NCBI GenBank assembly: GCA_013362835.1
Contig: JABFVJ010000390.1
Coordinates: forward strand, 1-31,165
DNA from: Nonomuraea sp.
GTDB lineage: Bacteria > Actinomycetota > Actinomycetes > Streptosporangiales > Streptosporangiaceae
DNA length: 31,165 nucleotides
Direction: 5' to 3'
The first letter of the stretch is position 1. Each line of letters begins with the position of its first letter. The notes under the pieces were generated by a model, which did not search any database, was not told the DNA's origin, and was given only the letters and a program-made list of their open reading frames with translations. Position numbers and translations under genes: made by a program. Below are positions 24,568 through 31,165 of this stretch, one piece after another.

Positions 24568-25466
24568 TTCGTCCCCCTCCACAGGGTCAGGCCGGACACG
24601 GCGAGCGTGACGGCGAACAGGACGTAGGCGATGGCGGCGCCGTAGCCGGAGTGGAAGAGCTGGAACGCCTGCCGGTAGAGGTAGAAGACGATCACGGTGG
24701 TGGAGTCGAGCGGCTGGCCCTTGGTGGTGGTGTAGACGAGGTCGAACAGCTGCAGGGCGGTGATCGTCTGCCAGATCACCAGGAACACGGTGGCGGGCCG
24801 GAGCTGCGGGAGCACGACGTGGCGCAGCACGTGGCGGCCCGCGCCGCCGTCGACCCTGGCGGCCTCGGTGAGCTCGCGCGGGATGTCCTGGAGGGCCGCG
24901 AGGTAGACGACGGCGGGCATGCCGACCCCGCCCCACAGCGAGATCACCACGAGGGTGAGCATCGCCTGGTCGGGGTCCTGGAGGAAGCTCATCGCGGGCA
25001 GGCCGAGCGCCTTCAGCCCGGCGTTGACGATGCCGAAGTCGGGGTCGAAGACGAAGTTCGCCAGGATGCCCGTGGCGGCGGCGGAGACGACGTAGGGGAC
25101 GAAGAAGCAGGTGCGGTAGAAGCCGATGAGCCGGATCTTCAGGTTCAGGGCCAGGGCCAGGGCCAGGCCGAGGAGCACCGAGCCGGGCACGAACAGCACG
25201 GTGTAGACCAGGGTGTGGCCGGCGGCGGCGCGCAGGTCGGCGTCGCCCAGCAGGTCGCGGTAGTTCCGCAGGCCGACGAAGTCGCCGCCGTTGAGCAGGT
25301 CGCCGTCGCGCAGCGACAGCAGCAGCGCCCACGCGGCCGGGAACAGGCTCAGCCCGACGATCACGACCGTGGCGGGCAGCACGAACCCCCAGCCGGTCAG
25401 CTCGGGCAGCAGGCGCCGCCGCCGCGCCCGCCGGGCGCCGCTCCCCGCGACCGCCGCCGCCGTCAT
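24564..25466 (-). CDS. Carbohydrate ABC transporter permease (MalF/UgpA type)
   Basis: A 300-residue membrane protein with six hydrophobic segments after a basic N-terminus (ARRARRRRLLPEL). The EAA loop is RELTEAARVDGGAGRHVLRHVVLPQLRP. ATG 25466 overlaps the binding-protein stop as ATGA and the gene's own stop overlaps the next permease as GTGA. Together the genes encode the membrane pore of a sugar importer whose cargo is suggested by the flanking GH4 and GH114 genes. Confidence 0.94.
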   Translation of the reverse strand: MTAAAVAGSGARRARRRRLLPELTGWGFVLPATVVIVGLSLFPAAWALLLSLRDGDLLNGGDFVGLRNYRDLLGDADLRAAAGHTLVYTVLFVPGSVLLGLALALALNLKIRLIGFYRTCFFVPYVVSAAATGILANFVFDPDFGIVNAGLKALGLPAMSFLQDPDQAMLTLVVISLWGGVGMPAVVYLAALQDIPRELTEAARVDGGAGRHVLRHVVLPQLRPATVFLVIWQTITALQLFDLVYTTTKGQPLDSTTVIVFYLYRQAFQLFHSGYGAAIAYVLFAVTLAVSGLTLWRGTK

Positions 25467-26728
25467 CGCGCGCGCTCCAGCACGCGGTCGGCCTCGGCCG
25501 CGGCCTTGGTCAGAGCCTCCTGTACGGGCGTCCCCCCGACGAGCGCCCGGTCGATGGCGTCCCCGACCTTCTCGGAGAACTCCGGGTACGCCGGCAGGTG
25601 CGGCCTGGCCTGCTTGGCGTTGTCCAGGTTGGCGGTGAAGACGTCCATGTCGGGGAAGTCCTTGACGAACTGCGCGTAGGCGGGCAAGGCGGTCGTGGCC
25701 TTGCGTACGGGCAGGTTGCCGAGCCCGAGGGTCCACCGGGCGTCCTGCTCGGGACGGGTGAGCCAGGTGAGGAAGTCGGCGGCGGCCTTGGCCCGGCGGG
25801 AGCCGTTGTCGAACACGACCCAGTTGTCGGGACCGGCGATGGTCTCGTGGTTGCCGTCGTAGCCGGGCAGCACCTGGACGCCGTAGGAGACCTTGTGGTC
25901 GATGACGTCGAGCAGCGCCCACGGCCCGGCGATGACCATGCCGATCTTGCCGCTCTGGAACAACGGCAGAAACTTCTCGCCATTTTGGTCGAGATATACG
26001 GACTTGTCCTGGCGGGCCATCGCGCTCCACAGGTCCAGCGCCTTGACCGCCTGCGGCGTGTTGAACGCCGACTTCTTTCCGTCCTGGCTCACGATCGACC
26101 CGCCCTGCTGCCAGATCATCGGCCAGAACCGCCACACGGTGTCCTCGGCCCCGGTGACCGGGTACGCGGTGCCGTACACGCCGTCCCTGGTCAGCCTGCG
26201 GGCAGCGGCGCGGAAGTCGTCCCAGGTCCAGTCCTTGGCCGGGTACGGCACCCCGGCCGCGTCGAACAGCTTCTTGTTGTAGATCACGGCCAGGTTGTCC
26301 ACCACGGCCGGGATGCCGACGACCTTGCCGTTCACCTCCGACACGGCCCGCTCCGACGGCCAGAAGTCGTCCCACTCGAACGCGGGGGCCTTCACGGTCG
26401 CGGTCAGGTCGTACACCTTGGGGTTCTTGGCCAGGTGCGGCATCCACGTGCCGTACATGTACGCGATGTCGGGCGCCTTGCCGCCGGCCAGCACGGCCTG
26501 GACCTTCTGCAGCATGTCGTCCACGTTCGTGGTGCCGACGGCGGGCACGACCTTCACGTCGGGGTGGGCCTTGTTGTAGTCGGCCGCCAGTCGCTCGATG
26601 ACCTTGGCCTGGGTCTCGACCTGGCCGTGCCACCAGGTGATCTGGACCGGGCCGCCGGCGTCCTCCTGCGACGATCCGCAGCCCGTGAGCAGCGCGGCCG
26701 TCAGCAGCACCGCCGCCGCGCGCCTCAC
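25463..26728 (-). CDS. Sugar-binding lipoprotein of ABC transporter
   Basis: A 421-residue extracellular solute-binding protein of the MalE-like family 1. The short signal ends in the lipobox LLTG-C (Cys17), so the protein is lipid-anchored outside the membrane. Typical segments are ITWWHGQVETQAKVIERLAADYNKAHPDVKV, PDIAYMYGTWMP and WTWDDFRAAARRL. GTG 26728 overlaps the GH4 stop as GTGA. Several aromatic residues (WW, W.W, Y.YG) could stack on sugar rings, fitting an oligosaccharide. It captures substrate for the two permeases encoded next. Confidence 0.94.
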   Translation of the reverse strand: MRRAAAVLLTAALLTGCGSSQEDAGGPVQITWWHGQVETQAKVIERLAADYNKAHPDVKVVPAVGTTNVDDMLQKVQAVLAGGKAPDIAYMYGTWMPHLAKNPKVYDLTATVKAPAFEWDDFWPSERAVSEVNGKVVGIPAVVDNLAVIYNKKLFDAAGVPYPAKDWTWDDFRAAARRLTRDGVYGTAYPVTGAEDTVWRFWPMIWQQGGSIVSQDGKKSAFNTPQAVKALDLWSAMARQDKSVYLDQNGEKFLPLFQSGKIGMVIAGPWALLDVIDHKVSYGVQVLPGYDGNHETIAGPDNWVVFDNGSRRAKAAADFLTWLTRPEQDARWTLGLGNLPVRKATTALPAYAQFVKDFPDMDVFTANLDNAKQARPHLPAYPEFSEKVGDAIDRALVGGTPVQEALTKAAAEADRVLERAR

Positions 26729-28017
26729 GACCGGCTCCGCAGCGACTCGGGCAGCAGGTCGCCGTGGGCCTTCAGCAGCGCCGCGCACAGTTCGTCGATC
26801 TGCTCCACGGTCAGGGTGGCGGCCGTGTTCGGATCGGCCATCATGGCGTGGCGTACGTGCTCGGGGCGTCCTTCGGTCGCGGCGCGTACGGTGAGCTCGT
26901 TGACGTTGACGTAGGCCCGGTTGAGCGCGGCGCACTGGGCGGGCAGGTCGCCCACGGCGACCGGCCGCACGCCGAGCGCGTCGGCCACGACGGGCACCTC
27001 GACCACGCATCCGGCGGGCAGGTTGCCGATCAGGCCGTGGTTGGGCACGTTGCCGTAGAGGGTGCGGCTCGTGCCGGTGGTGAGGCTGTGGATGATCTGC
27101 GGGGCGTATTCCATGGTCCCCTCCGCGGTGATCGGCCGGCCCGCCCTGAGCGCGTCGCGGGTGGCCTCGTAGGTGCGCACGTTCTCCTCGCTGATGCCGA
27201 CGTAGGCGCCCACGGGGATGCGCAGCCGCTCGATCTCGGCCTCGTCGCGCAGGTACCAGGGCACGTACTCGGCCGAGTGCTCGCTCGTCTCGGTCGGGTA
27301 GTGGCCGAGCCTGCGGTACATGTCCACCCGGACCCGGCGCAGCATGCCGGGGTCGGCGTCGATGACCGCGTCGAGGCGCGGGTACAGGTCCCGCCCCCCG
27401 GACTCGAAGCGCAGCAGCCACGACTGGTGGTTGACGCCCGCGGCCAGGTAGTCGACCTCTTCGTACGGCACGCCCACCAGCTCGGCCAGGTCGTGGGCGG
27501 TCCAGTAGATCGAGTGGCACAGGCCGACGACGTTGCGCACGGGCGTGGCCGCCGTCAGGTACCAGACGTTCATGGCCATCGGGTTGGTGTAGTTGAGCAG
27601 CCAGGCGTCCGGGCACACCTCGGCCATGGCGTGGCCGATGCGGTCGAGCGCGGGGAAGGTGCGCAGGGCGCGGAAGATGCCGCCGACGCCGATGGTGTCG
27701 GCGATCGTCTGGCGCAGGCCGTAGCGGGCGGGCAGGTCGAAGTCGACGCGGGTGGCGTCGATCATGCCGACCTGGATCATGTTGATCGCGAAGTCGGCGC
27801 CCTCCAGCGAGCGCCGCAGGTCCAGGTGGGCCGAGACGGTGATGCCCGGCCGGTCGCCGACGATCGCGCGGGCGGCGGCCTCGGCGGTCTCCAGGCGTTC
27901 GGGATGGATGTCGTGCAGGGCGACCTCGAAGCCGCCGAGGTCGGTGAAGGCGGCCAGGTCGGCCAGCAGGCCCTGGGTGAACTCGACGCTTCCCGCGCCG
28001 AGAAAGGTGATCTTCAT
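26725..28017 (-). CDS. GH4 family glycosidase, alpha-galactosidase (MelA)-like
   Basis: A 430-residue cytosolic NAD- and Mn-dependent glycosidase. The NAD site is KITFLGAGSVEFT; the metal ligands are Cys167-His168 (GLCHSIYW) and His197 (GVNHQSW). TIADTIGVGGIFRALRT, NYTNPMAMNVW and ETSEHSAEYVPWYL match the E. coli MelA clade closely, as I remember it, rather than phospho-glucosidases. The family breaks alpha bonds by a redox mechanism at C3. AAGGAG precedes ATG 28017, which overlaps the PfkB stop as ATGA. It likely hydrolyses imported alpha-galactosyl or galactosaminyl oligosaccharides before phosphorylation by the kinase encoded upstream. Confidence 0.92.
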   Translation of the reverse strand: MKITFLGAGSVEFTQGLLADLAAFTDLGGFEVALHDIHPERLETAEAAARAIVGDRPGITVSAHLDLRRSLEGADFAINMIQVGMIDATRVDFDLPARYGLRQTIADTIGVGGIFRALRTFPALDRIGHAMAEVCPDAWLLNYTNPMAMNVWYLTAATPVRNVVGLCHSIYWTAHDLAELVGVPYEEVDYLAAGVNHQSWLLRFESGGRDLYPRLDAVIDADPGMLRRVRVDMYRRLGHYPTETSEHSAEYVPWYLRDEAEIERLRIPVGAYVGISEENVRTYEATRDALRAGRPITAEGTMEYAPQIIHSLTTGTSRTLYGNVPNHGLIGNLPAGCVVEVPVVADALGVRPVAVGDLPAQCAALNRAYVNVNELTVRAATEGRPEHVRHAMMADPNTAATLTVEQIDELCAALLKAHGDLLPESLRSRS

Positions 28018-28952
28018 AGCTCCTTCCAGGCAGGTTGGGCGGCGGTGCCGCCGGCCGCGCGGGTGGACAGCGAGCCGCAGGTCACGGCCACGTCCAGGCA
28101 CTCGCGCATGGTCAGGCCGCGCAGTCGCGCGGCGATGAGTCCCGCGTTGAAGCTGTCGCCCGCGCCGACGGTGTCCACGGGCTCGACCGGTACGGCCGGC
28201 GCCCGCGTCACCTGTCCGGCCTCCCACGCCAGCGCGCCGTCGGCGCCGTCCTTGACGACGACCGCGGGCCCGAGCGCCCCCAGGCGGGCCGCCACGGCCT
28301 CCAGCGACTCCCCGCGAACACCGGCCCCGGCCTCGCCTCGAACGCCGGACAGCCGGGCCGCGACGGCCCTGGCCTCGTCGGCGTTGGGCAGGAACACGTC
28401 GGTCTCGGCGAGCACGTCCGCGAGGCCGTCCCACCGGCCCGCCGGGTCGTCGTTGGTGTCCAGCGACGTCGTGGCGCCCGCCCGGCGCAGCTCGGCGAGG
28501 AGCGCGGGCAGCCCGGCCGCGAGCCCCGGTTGCAGGAAGTACGACGACACGTGCACGTGCCTCGCCAGCCCGCGCGGCACGTCGTCCGCCGTCAGGAAGG
28601 GCAGGCACCCCGGCGAGGTCAGGATCGCCCGGTCCGTGCCGTCGGCGAGCACCACGGTCATCGCCGTGGGCCAGGAGCCGGTCACGCAGCGGGAGACGTC
28701 CACGCCGCGCTCGGCCATCGCGCCGAGCACGAACCGGCCGGCCGCGTCGTCGCCCACCCGGCCGACGAACGCGGTGCGCAGGCCGAGCCTGACGGCCCCG
28801 CACGCGGTGATCGCGCCGGAGCCGCCGAGCACCAGGTCGCCGCCGGAGACCAGCCGTTCGCGCTGGCCGTACTCCAGCTCCCTGGGGGCGCCGGAGAGGA
28901 CCACGTCGGGGTTGGCGTCGCCGACGACCAGCAGGTCGAACTCACTGGCCAC
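28014..28952 (-). CDS. PfkB-family carbohydrate kinase
   Basis: A 312-residue ribokinase-type sugar kinase. The catalytic base lies in DTVGAGDSFNAG (Asp266); the N-terminal GG motif is VLGGSGAITAC with VVGDANPDVVLSG at the start. Residues 203-215 hold a small GVRGE duplication. GTG 28952 lies inside the GH114 gene (11-base overlap) and the stop overlaps the GH4 start as ATGA, so it is embedded in the operon. Substrate is not certain: a monosaccharide released by the GH4 enzyme (galactose, galactosamine or N-acetyl form) is the natural guess from context. Confidence 0.92.
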   Translation of the reverse strand: MASEFDLLVVGDANPDVVLSGAPRELEYGQRERLVSGGDLVLGGSGAITACGAVRLGLRTAFVGRVGDDAAGRFVLGAMAERGVDVSRCVTGSWPTAMTVVLADGTDRAILTSPGCLPFLTADDVPRGLARHVHVSSYFLQPGLAAGLPALLAELRRAGATTSLDTNDDPAGRWDGLADVLAETDVFLPNADEARAVAARLSGVRGEAGAGVRGESLEAVAARLGALGPAVVVKDGADGALAWEAGQVTRAPAVPVEPVDTVGAGDSFNAGLIAARLRGLTMRECLDVAVTCGSLSTRAAGGTAAQPAWKEL

Positions 28953-29802
28953 GGCAGGGCACCCGGTAGGCGTCGAGCTCGTACTTCTTCTTCAGCGAGT
29001 TGAAGTTCTGGGCGTTGGACTTCGCGCAGAACTTCGACGTGGCCAGGTTGTACTCCACCTGGAAGACCGCCTTGCCCGCCTTGACGAACTGGTCGTAGCC
29101 GTAGCCGCCGTTCTGGGCGGTGGTGCACTCGGCGTGCTCCCAGCACTCCTCGTTGACGGCGAAGTCGAAGTAGGGCAGCAGCTTCGGGATCTGCTCGACG
29201 TCGTTCTTCAGCGCCACCGACAGGCCGCGCCTGTGCGCCTCGTTGGCCAGCCAGGTGTTGTACGCGAGCTGGTCGGCCGCCTTGAGCGGGAAGCCGCTGT
29301 CGTTGGCGTAGCCGTCGACGTTGTCGGGCTCGACCGCGTCGAACCCGGCCGCCTCGCACATGTCCAGGCGGGCCTTCATGATCGTGCCGAGCTTGCCGGT
29401 GTAGGCGCGGACGTCGAGCCAGCGCTCGCCCTCCCACTCCTCCAGCGGCGAGCCGAGCACCTCCTTGGGGAACTGCGCGGCGTCGGGCCGCCAGTCCTCG
29501 TACGTGCCCGCGCTGATGTAGCAGACGAGCCCGCGGCCGGGCTTGTCGGCCTTGAGCGCCTTGACGATGGCGCCGTCCTTGGCCGCGAAGCCGTCGATGT
29601 CGTACATCTGGACGTTCGGGTACGGCTTCTTCGGCAGCGACGACAGCTGCCACTGCCAGCTCGTGTTCAGGGCCGGCTTCCAGCAGCCGTCGCAGGGCAC
29701 CGGAGCGGGCAGGGCGGCGGGCACGACGGCGGCCCGCGCGGGGGCCGGGAGAAGGGCGGTGGCCGCCAGGGCGGCGGCGGAGACGAGCACAGGAAGACGC
29801 AT
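28942..29802 (-). CDS. Secreted GH114 endo-alpha-1,4-polygalactosaminidase
   Basis: A 286-residue exported protein. The signal peptide ends near residue 24 (ALLPAPARA). The mature part is a TIM-barrel of the TM1410/GH114 type: TSWQWQLSS, PNVQMYDIDGF, GLVCYISAGTYEDWRPD, GFDAVEPDNVDGY (Glu158, Asp160) and FAVNEECWEH. Eight cysteines fit disulfides outside the cell. ATG 29802 with GAGGAGTGACC is chosen over longer starts since it begins the signal peptide. GH114 enzymes cut alpha-1,4-linked galactosamine polymers such as fungal galactosaminogalactan. It is the first gene of the sugar operon and overlaps the kinase gene by 11 bases. Confidence 0.9.
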   Translation of the reverse strand: MRLPVLVSAAALAATALLPAPARAAVVPAALPAPVPCDGCWKPALNTSWQWQLSSLPKKPYPNVQMYDIDGFAAKDGAIVKALKADKPGRGLVCYISAGTYEDWRPDAAQFPKEVLGSPLEEWEGERWLDVRAYTGKLGTIMKARLDMCEAAGFDAVEPDNVDGYANDSGFPLKAADQLAYNTWLANEAHRRGLSVALKNDVEQIPKLLPYFDFAVNEECWEHAECTTAQNGGYGYDQFVKAGKAVFQVEYNLATSKFCAKSNAQNFNSLKKKYELDAYRVPCRGQ

Positions 29803-30012
29803 GGTCACTCCTCGCGAACGATGGGGTTCGGGATTCGTGGCGATGCGTACTGTTCCGCACTCTCCGTACCGCGTCCGTGCCGGGGACGCCGGAGTGGCGT
29901 GGCCCATAGAACGTAGGGCGATCACGCCAGCACGCTCAGCGTGCCTCCCTTCTGTTGCCGCATAGAATTGCGCGTTGTTGCTCCGTTGTCCAGAGTTTGC
30001 GGCAGGAAAGCG
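29803..30012. promoter_or_regulatory. Promoter region of the GH114 operon with inverted repeats
   Basis: This 210-base gap should hold the operon promoter and the end of the gene at 30013. GCACGCT (29930-29936) and AGCGTGC (29938-29944) form a 15-base near-perfect palindrome about 130 bases before the GH114 start, a candidate repressor site or terminator of the upstream gene. TGCCGCA (29956-29962) and TGCGGCA (29998-30004) form a wider dyad. No sure -35/-10 pair is visible and no regulator gene is adjacent. Confidence 0.4.
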
Positions 30013-30603
30013 TCACACCTTGGTCCACTGTGCGCATCCGGCCGTCTGGAAGGCCTTGTCTGCGGGCTGGATGGTGACGCTCGCCGGGCCGTTCGGGGCG
30101 CCCGCGTCGATCACCGCGGCGGGGCTGGGCGACGTGCTGTTCAGCCGGGCCCAGAAGCAGTTGGTCGAGCCGGGGACCGGACCGGTCGTGCGGTAGGTGC
30201 CGGGCTGGATGTCCACGCCCACGACGAGCGTCCGCATGGTCGCGGCCGGGCCGGTGCTCCCCGTCGGCAGAGCGGCCGGACCGGTCTGCGCGGGCCCGGT
30301 CGGGGCGGGGCCTGTGGGTCCGGGCTGAGTGGGACCCGTCCGGGCGGGGCCGGGGTCGGTGGACTGCTGGGGCTGGCCGGTGGGCTGGTCAGTGGGTGGG
30401 CCAGTGGGCGGATCGGTGGGCGGGTCGGTGTCCTCGGCCGTCACCGTGACCGTGGGCGCGGGCGCCGCCGACGACTCTCCCGCGCCGAACCCGACGAAGA
30501 CGCCCAGCAGGAAACCCAGCACCGCGGCCAGCCCGGCCACCAGCAGGATGATCGTCGGACTGTTCGTCGCCCGAGGGTACTCAGGAGGGGGTCCGTACAT
30601 CAC
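30013..30603 (-). CDS. Membrane-anchored protein with Pro/Thr/Gly-rich linker
   Basis: A 196-residue protein starting at GTG 30603 (ATG 30600 is also possible). Residues 1-16 are polar, 17-42 a membrane segment, 47-122 a disordered linker rich in Pro, Thr and Gly with short repeats (DPPTDPPTGPPTDQPTGQP; GPTGPAPTGPA), and 124-196 a compact domain with VDIQPGTYRT, two cysteines (149, 190) that may pair, and a FWARL segment. That end domain is frequent in actinobacterial surface proteins and has no function known to me. The topology suggests an extracellular domain held off the membrane by the linker, crossing the wall. It lies between the CBS gene and the sugar operon on the same strand. Confidence 0.8.
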   Translation of the reverse strand: MMYGPPPEYPRATNSPTIILLVAGLAAVLGFLLGVFVGFGAGESSAAPAPTVTVTAEDTDPPTDPPTGPPTDQPTGQPQQSTDPGPARTGPTQPGPTGPAPTGPAQTGPAALPTGSTGPAATMRTLVVGVDIQPGTYRTTGPVPGSTNCFWARLNSTSPSPAAVIDAGAPNGPASVTIQPADKAFQTAGCAQWTKV

Positions 30604-30625
30604 GGACCCAAGGGTGCCATCCCTG

Positions 30626-31054
30626 TCAACGGTGGAGGTAGTCGACGAGCGACGCCTTCTCCGTCTCCAGCTCCTCGATCGCGCTCTTGACGACGTCGCC
30701 GATGCTGACGATGCCGACCAGGCGGCCGTTCTCGACCACGGGCATGTGGCGGAACCGGTGGGTCGTCATCGTGCGCCGCAGCTCCTCGACGTTGTCGCCG
30801 GGCCCCGCCGTGCGCACCTCGGTCGTCATGATCGACGAGACCGGCGCGTCGAGGATCTCGGCGCCCCGGTCGTGCAGGCGGCGTACGACGTCGCGCTCGG
30901 AGACGATGCCCTGGATCGTGGCGCCGTCGGTCGAGACGACGACCGCGCCGATGTTGTGGTCGGCGAGTTTGCCGAGCAGTTCCCGGACCGTCGCCGCAGG
31001 CGCCACCGTGGTCACGGCGCTTCCTTTGCCGCGCAGGATCGTCCCGATGAGCAT
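30626..31054 (-). CDS. Two-CBS-domain protein
   Basis: A 142-residue protein made of two CBS domains (about 12-65 and 75-130): DHNIGAVVVSTDGATIQGIVSERDVVRRL and HRFRHMPVVENGRLVGIVSIGDVV. The frame is open further upstream, but ATG 31054 (MLIGTILRGKG) with AGAGGTGG before it fits the family start. CBS pairs bind adenine nucleotides and act as energy sensors; stand-alone forms such as mycobacterial Hrp1 belong to stress and hypoxia regulons. The partner is unknown. A weak SigB/F-like promoter match lies upstream (31100-31122). Confidence 0.92.
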   Translation of the reverse strand: MLIGTILRGKGSAVTTVAPAATVRELLGKLADHNIGAVVVSTDGATIQGIVSERDVVRRLHDRGAEILDAPVSSIMTTEVRTAGPGDNVEELRRTMTTHRFRHMPVVENGRLVGIVSIGDVVKSAIEELETEKASLVDYLHR

Positions 31055-31099
31055 GTGCACCACCTCTGCTCCTGATGTTCCCCGGGCCCGACCCGGCTT

Positions 31100-31122
31100 A
31101 TGCCCCCTCCCCCCAGGCAAAC
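31100..31122 (-). promoter_or_regulatory. Weak SigB/F-like promoter match before the CBS gene
   Basis: On the minus strand GTTT (31122-31119) is followed after 13 bases by GGGCAT (31105-31100), about 45 bases before ATG 31054. The -10 differs from GGGTAT at one base and the spacing is short, so this is tentative. Confidence 0.28.
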
Positions 31123-31165
31123 AACCCGGTGGGGACGACGTCAAGCGGTCAAATAGGCTGGCTTG

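Noticed and set aside
26764..29916. A 1050-codon open frame on the plus strand opposite the sugar operon
   Set aside because: It lies antisense to six well-recognised genes, has no domain-like sequence in its first two thirds and arises from the codon bias of GC-rich DNA.

Overview
The window is about 31 kb of very GC-rich DNA with dense genes, many 1 to 16 base overlaps and frequent GTG/TTG starts. Gene content (SigB/F-type sigma factor with partner-switching genes, a GAF-ANTAR protein, SpoIIE-type phosphatase, PTS-dependent DhaKLM, lone Ser/Thr kinase, CBS protein) points to a filamentous actinobacterium; I lean to Streptosporangiaceae (Nonomuraea-like), as an inference from gene style, not a proven placement. 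It looks chromosomal. I see no insertion sequence, CRISPR array or biosynthetic cluster.

Left part (1-6712): a tRNA-Pro gene and a small helix-turn-helix protein gene; a three-gene set of unnamed membrane/acidic proteins (670-2292) closed by a strong hairpin; then a stress-signalling block: anti-sigma kinase and sigma factor (minus strand), STAS anti-anti-sigma factor, GAF-ANTAR protein, and a PAS-GAF-PP2C protein whose metal-site acidic residues are partly replaced.

Middle (6713-21215): a glycosyltransferase gene preceded by a good match to a SigF/SigB-type promoter; an AAA+ ATPase gene broken by a frameshift; a secreted GH16-like protein; a PucR-type regulator divergent from the proline catabolism pair (proline dehydrogenase and P5C dehydrogenase); a GlxA-type regulator with a DJ-1/PfpI enzyme; an ArsR-like regulator divergent from an MFS exporter with a 36-base nested dyad between them; a short Ser/Thr kinase; a PlsC-type acyltransferase; and dhaKLM.

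Right part (21226-31054), all on the minus strand: transcription runs from a secreted GH114 endo-alpha-1,4-polygalactosaminidase through a PfkB sugar kinase, a GH4 alpha-galactosidase-like enzyme, a sugar-binding lipoprotein and two ABC permeases, each joined to the next by a 4 or 11 base overlap. Together they look like a pathway that cuts an alpha-galactosaminyl polymer outside the cell, imports fragments, hydrolyses and phosphorylates them. This is the best candidate for an undescribed system here. Downstream lie a metal-dependent cyclase/hydrolase and a ThDP enzyme, overlapped by TTGA. At the far right are a membrane protein with a Pro/Thr/Gly linker and a two-CBS protein.
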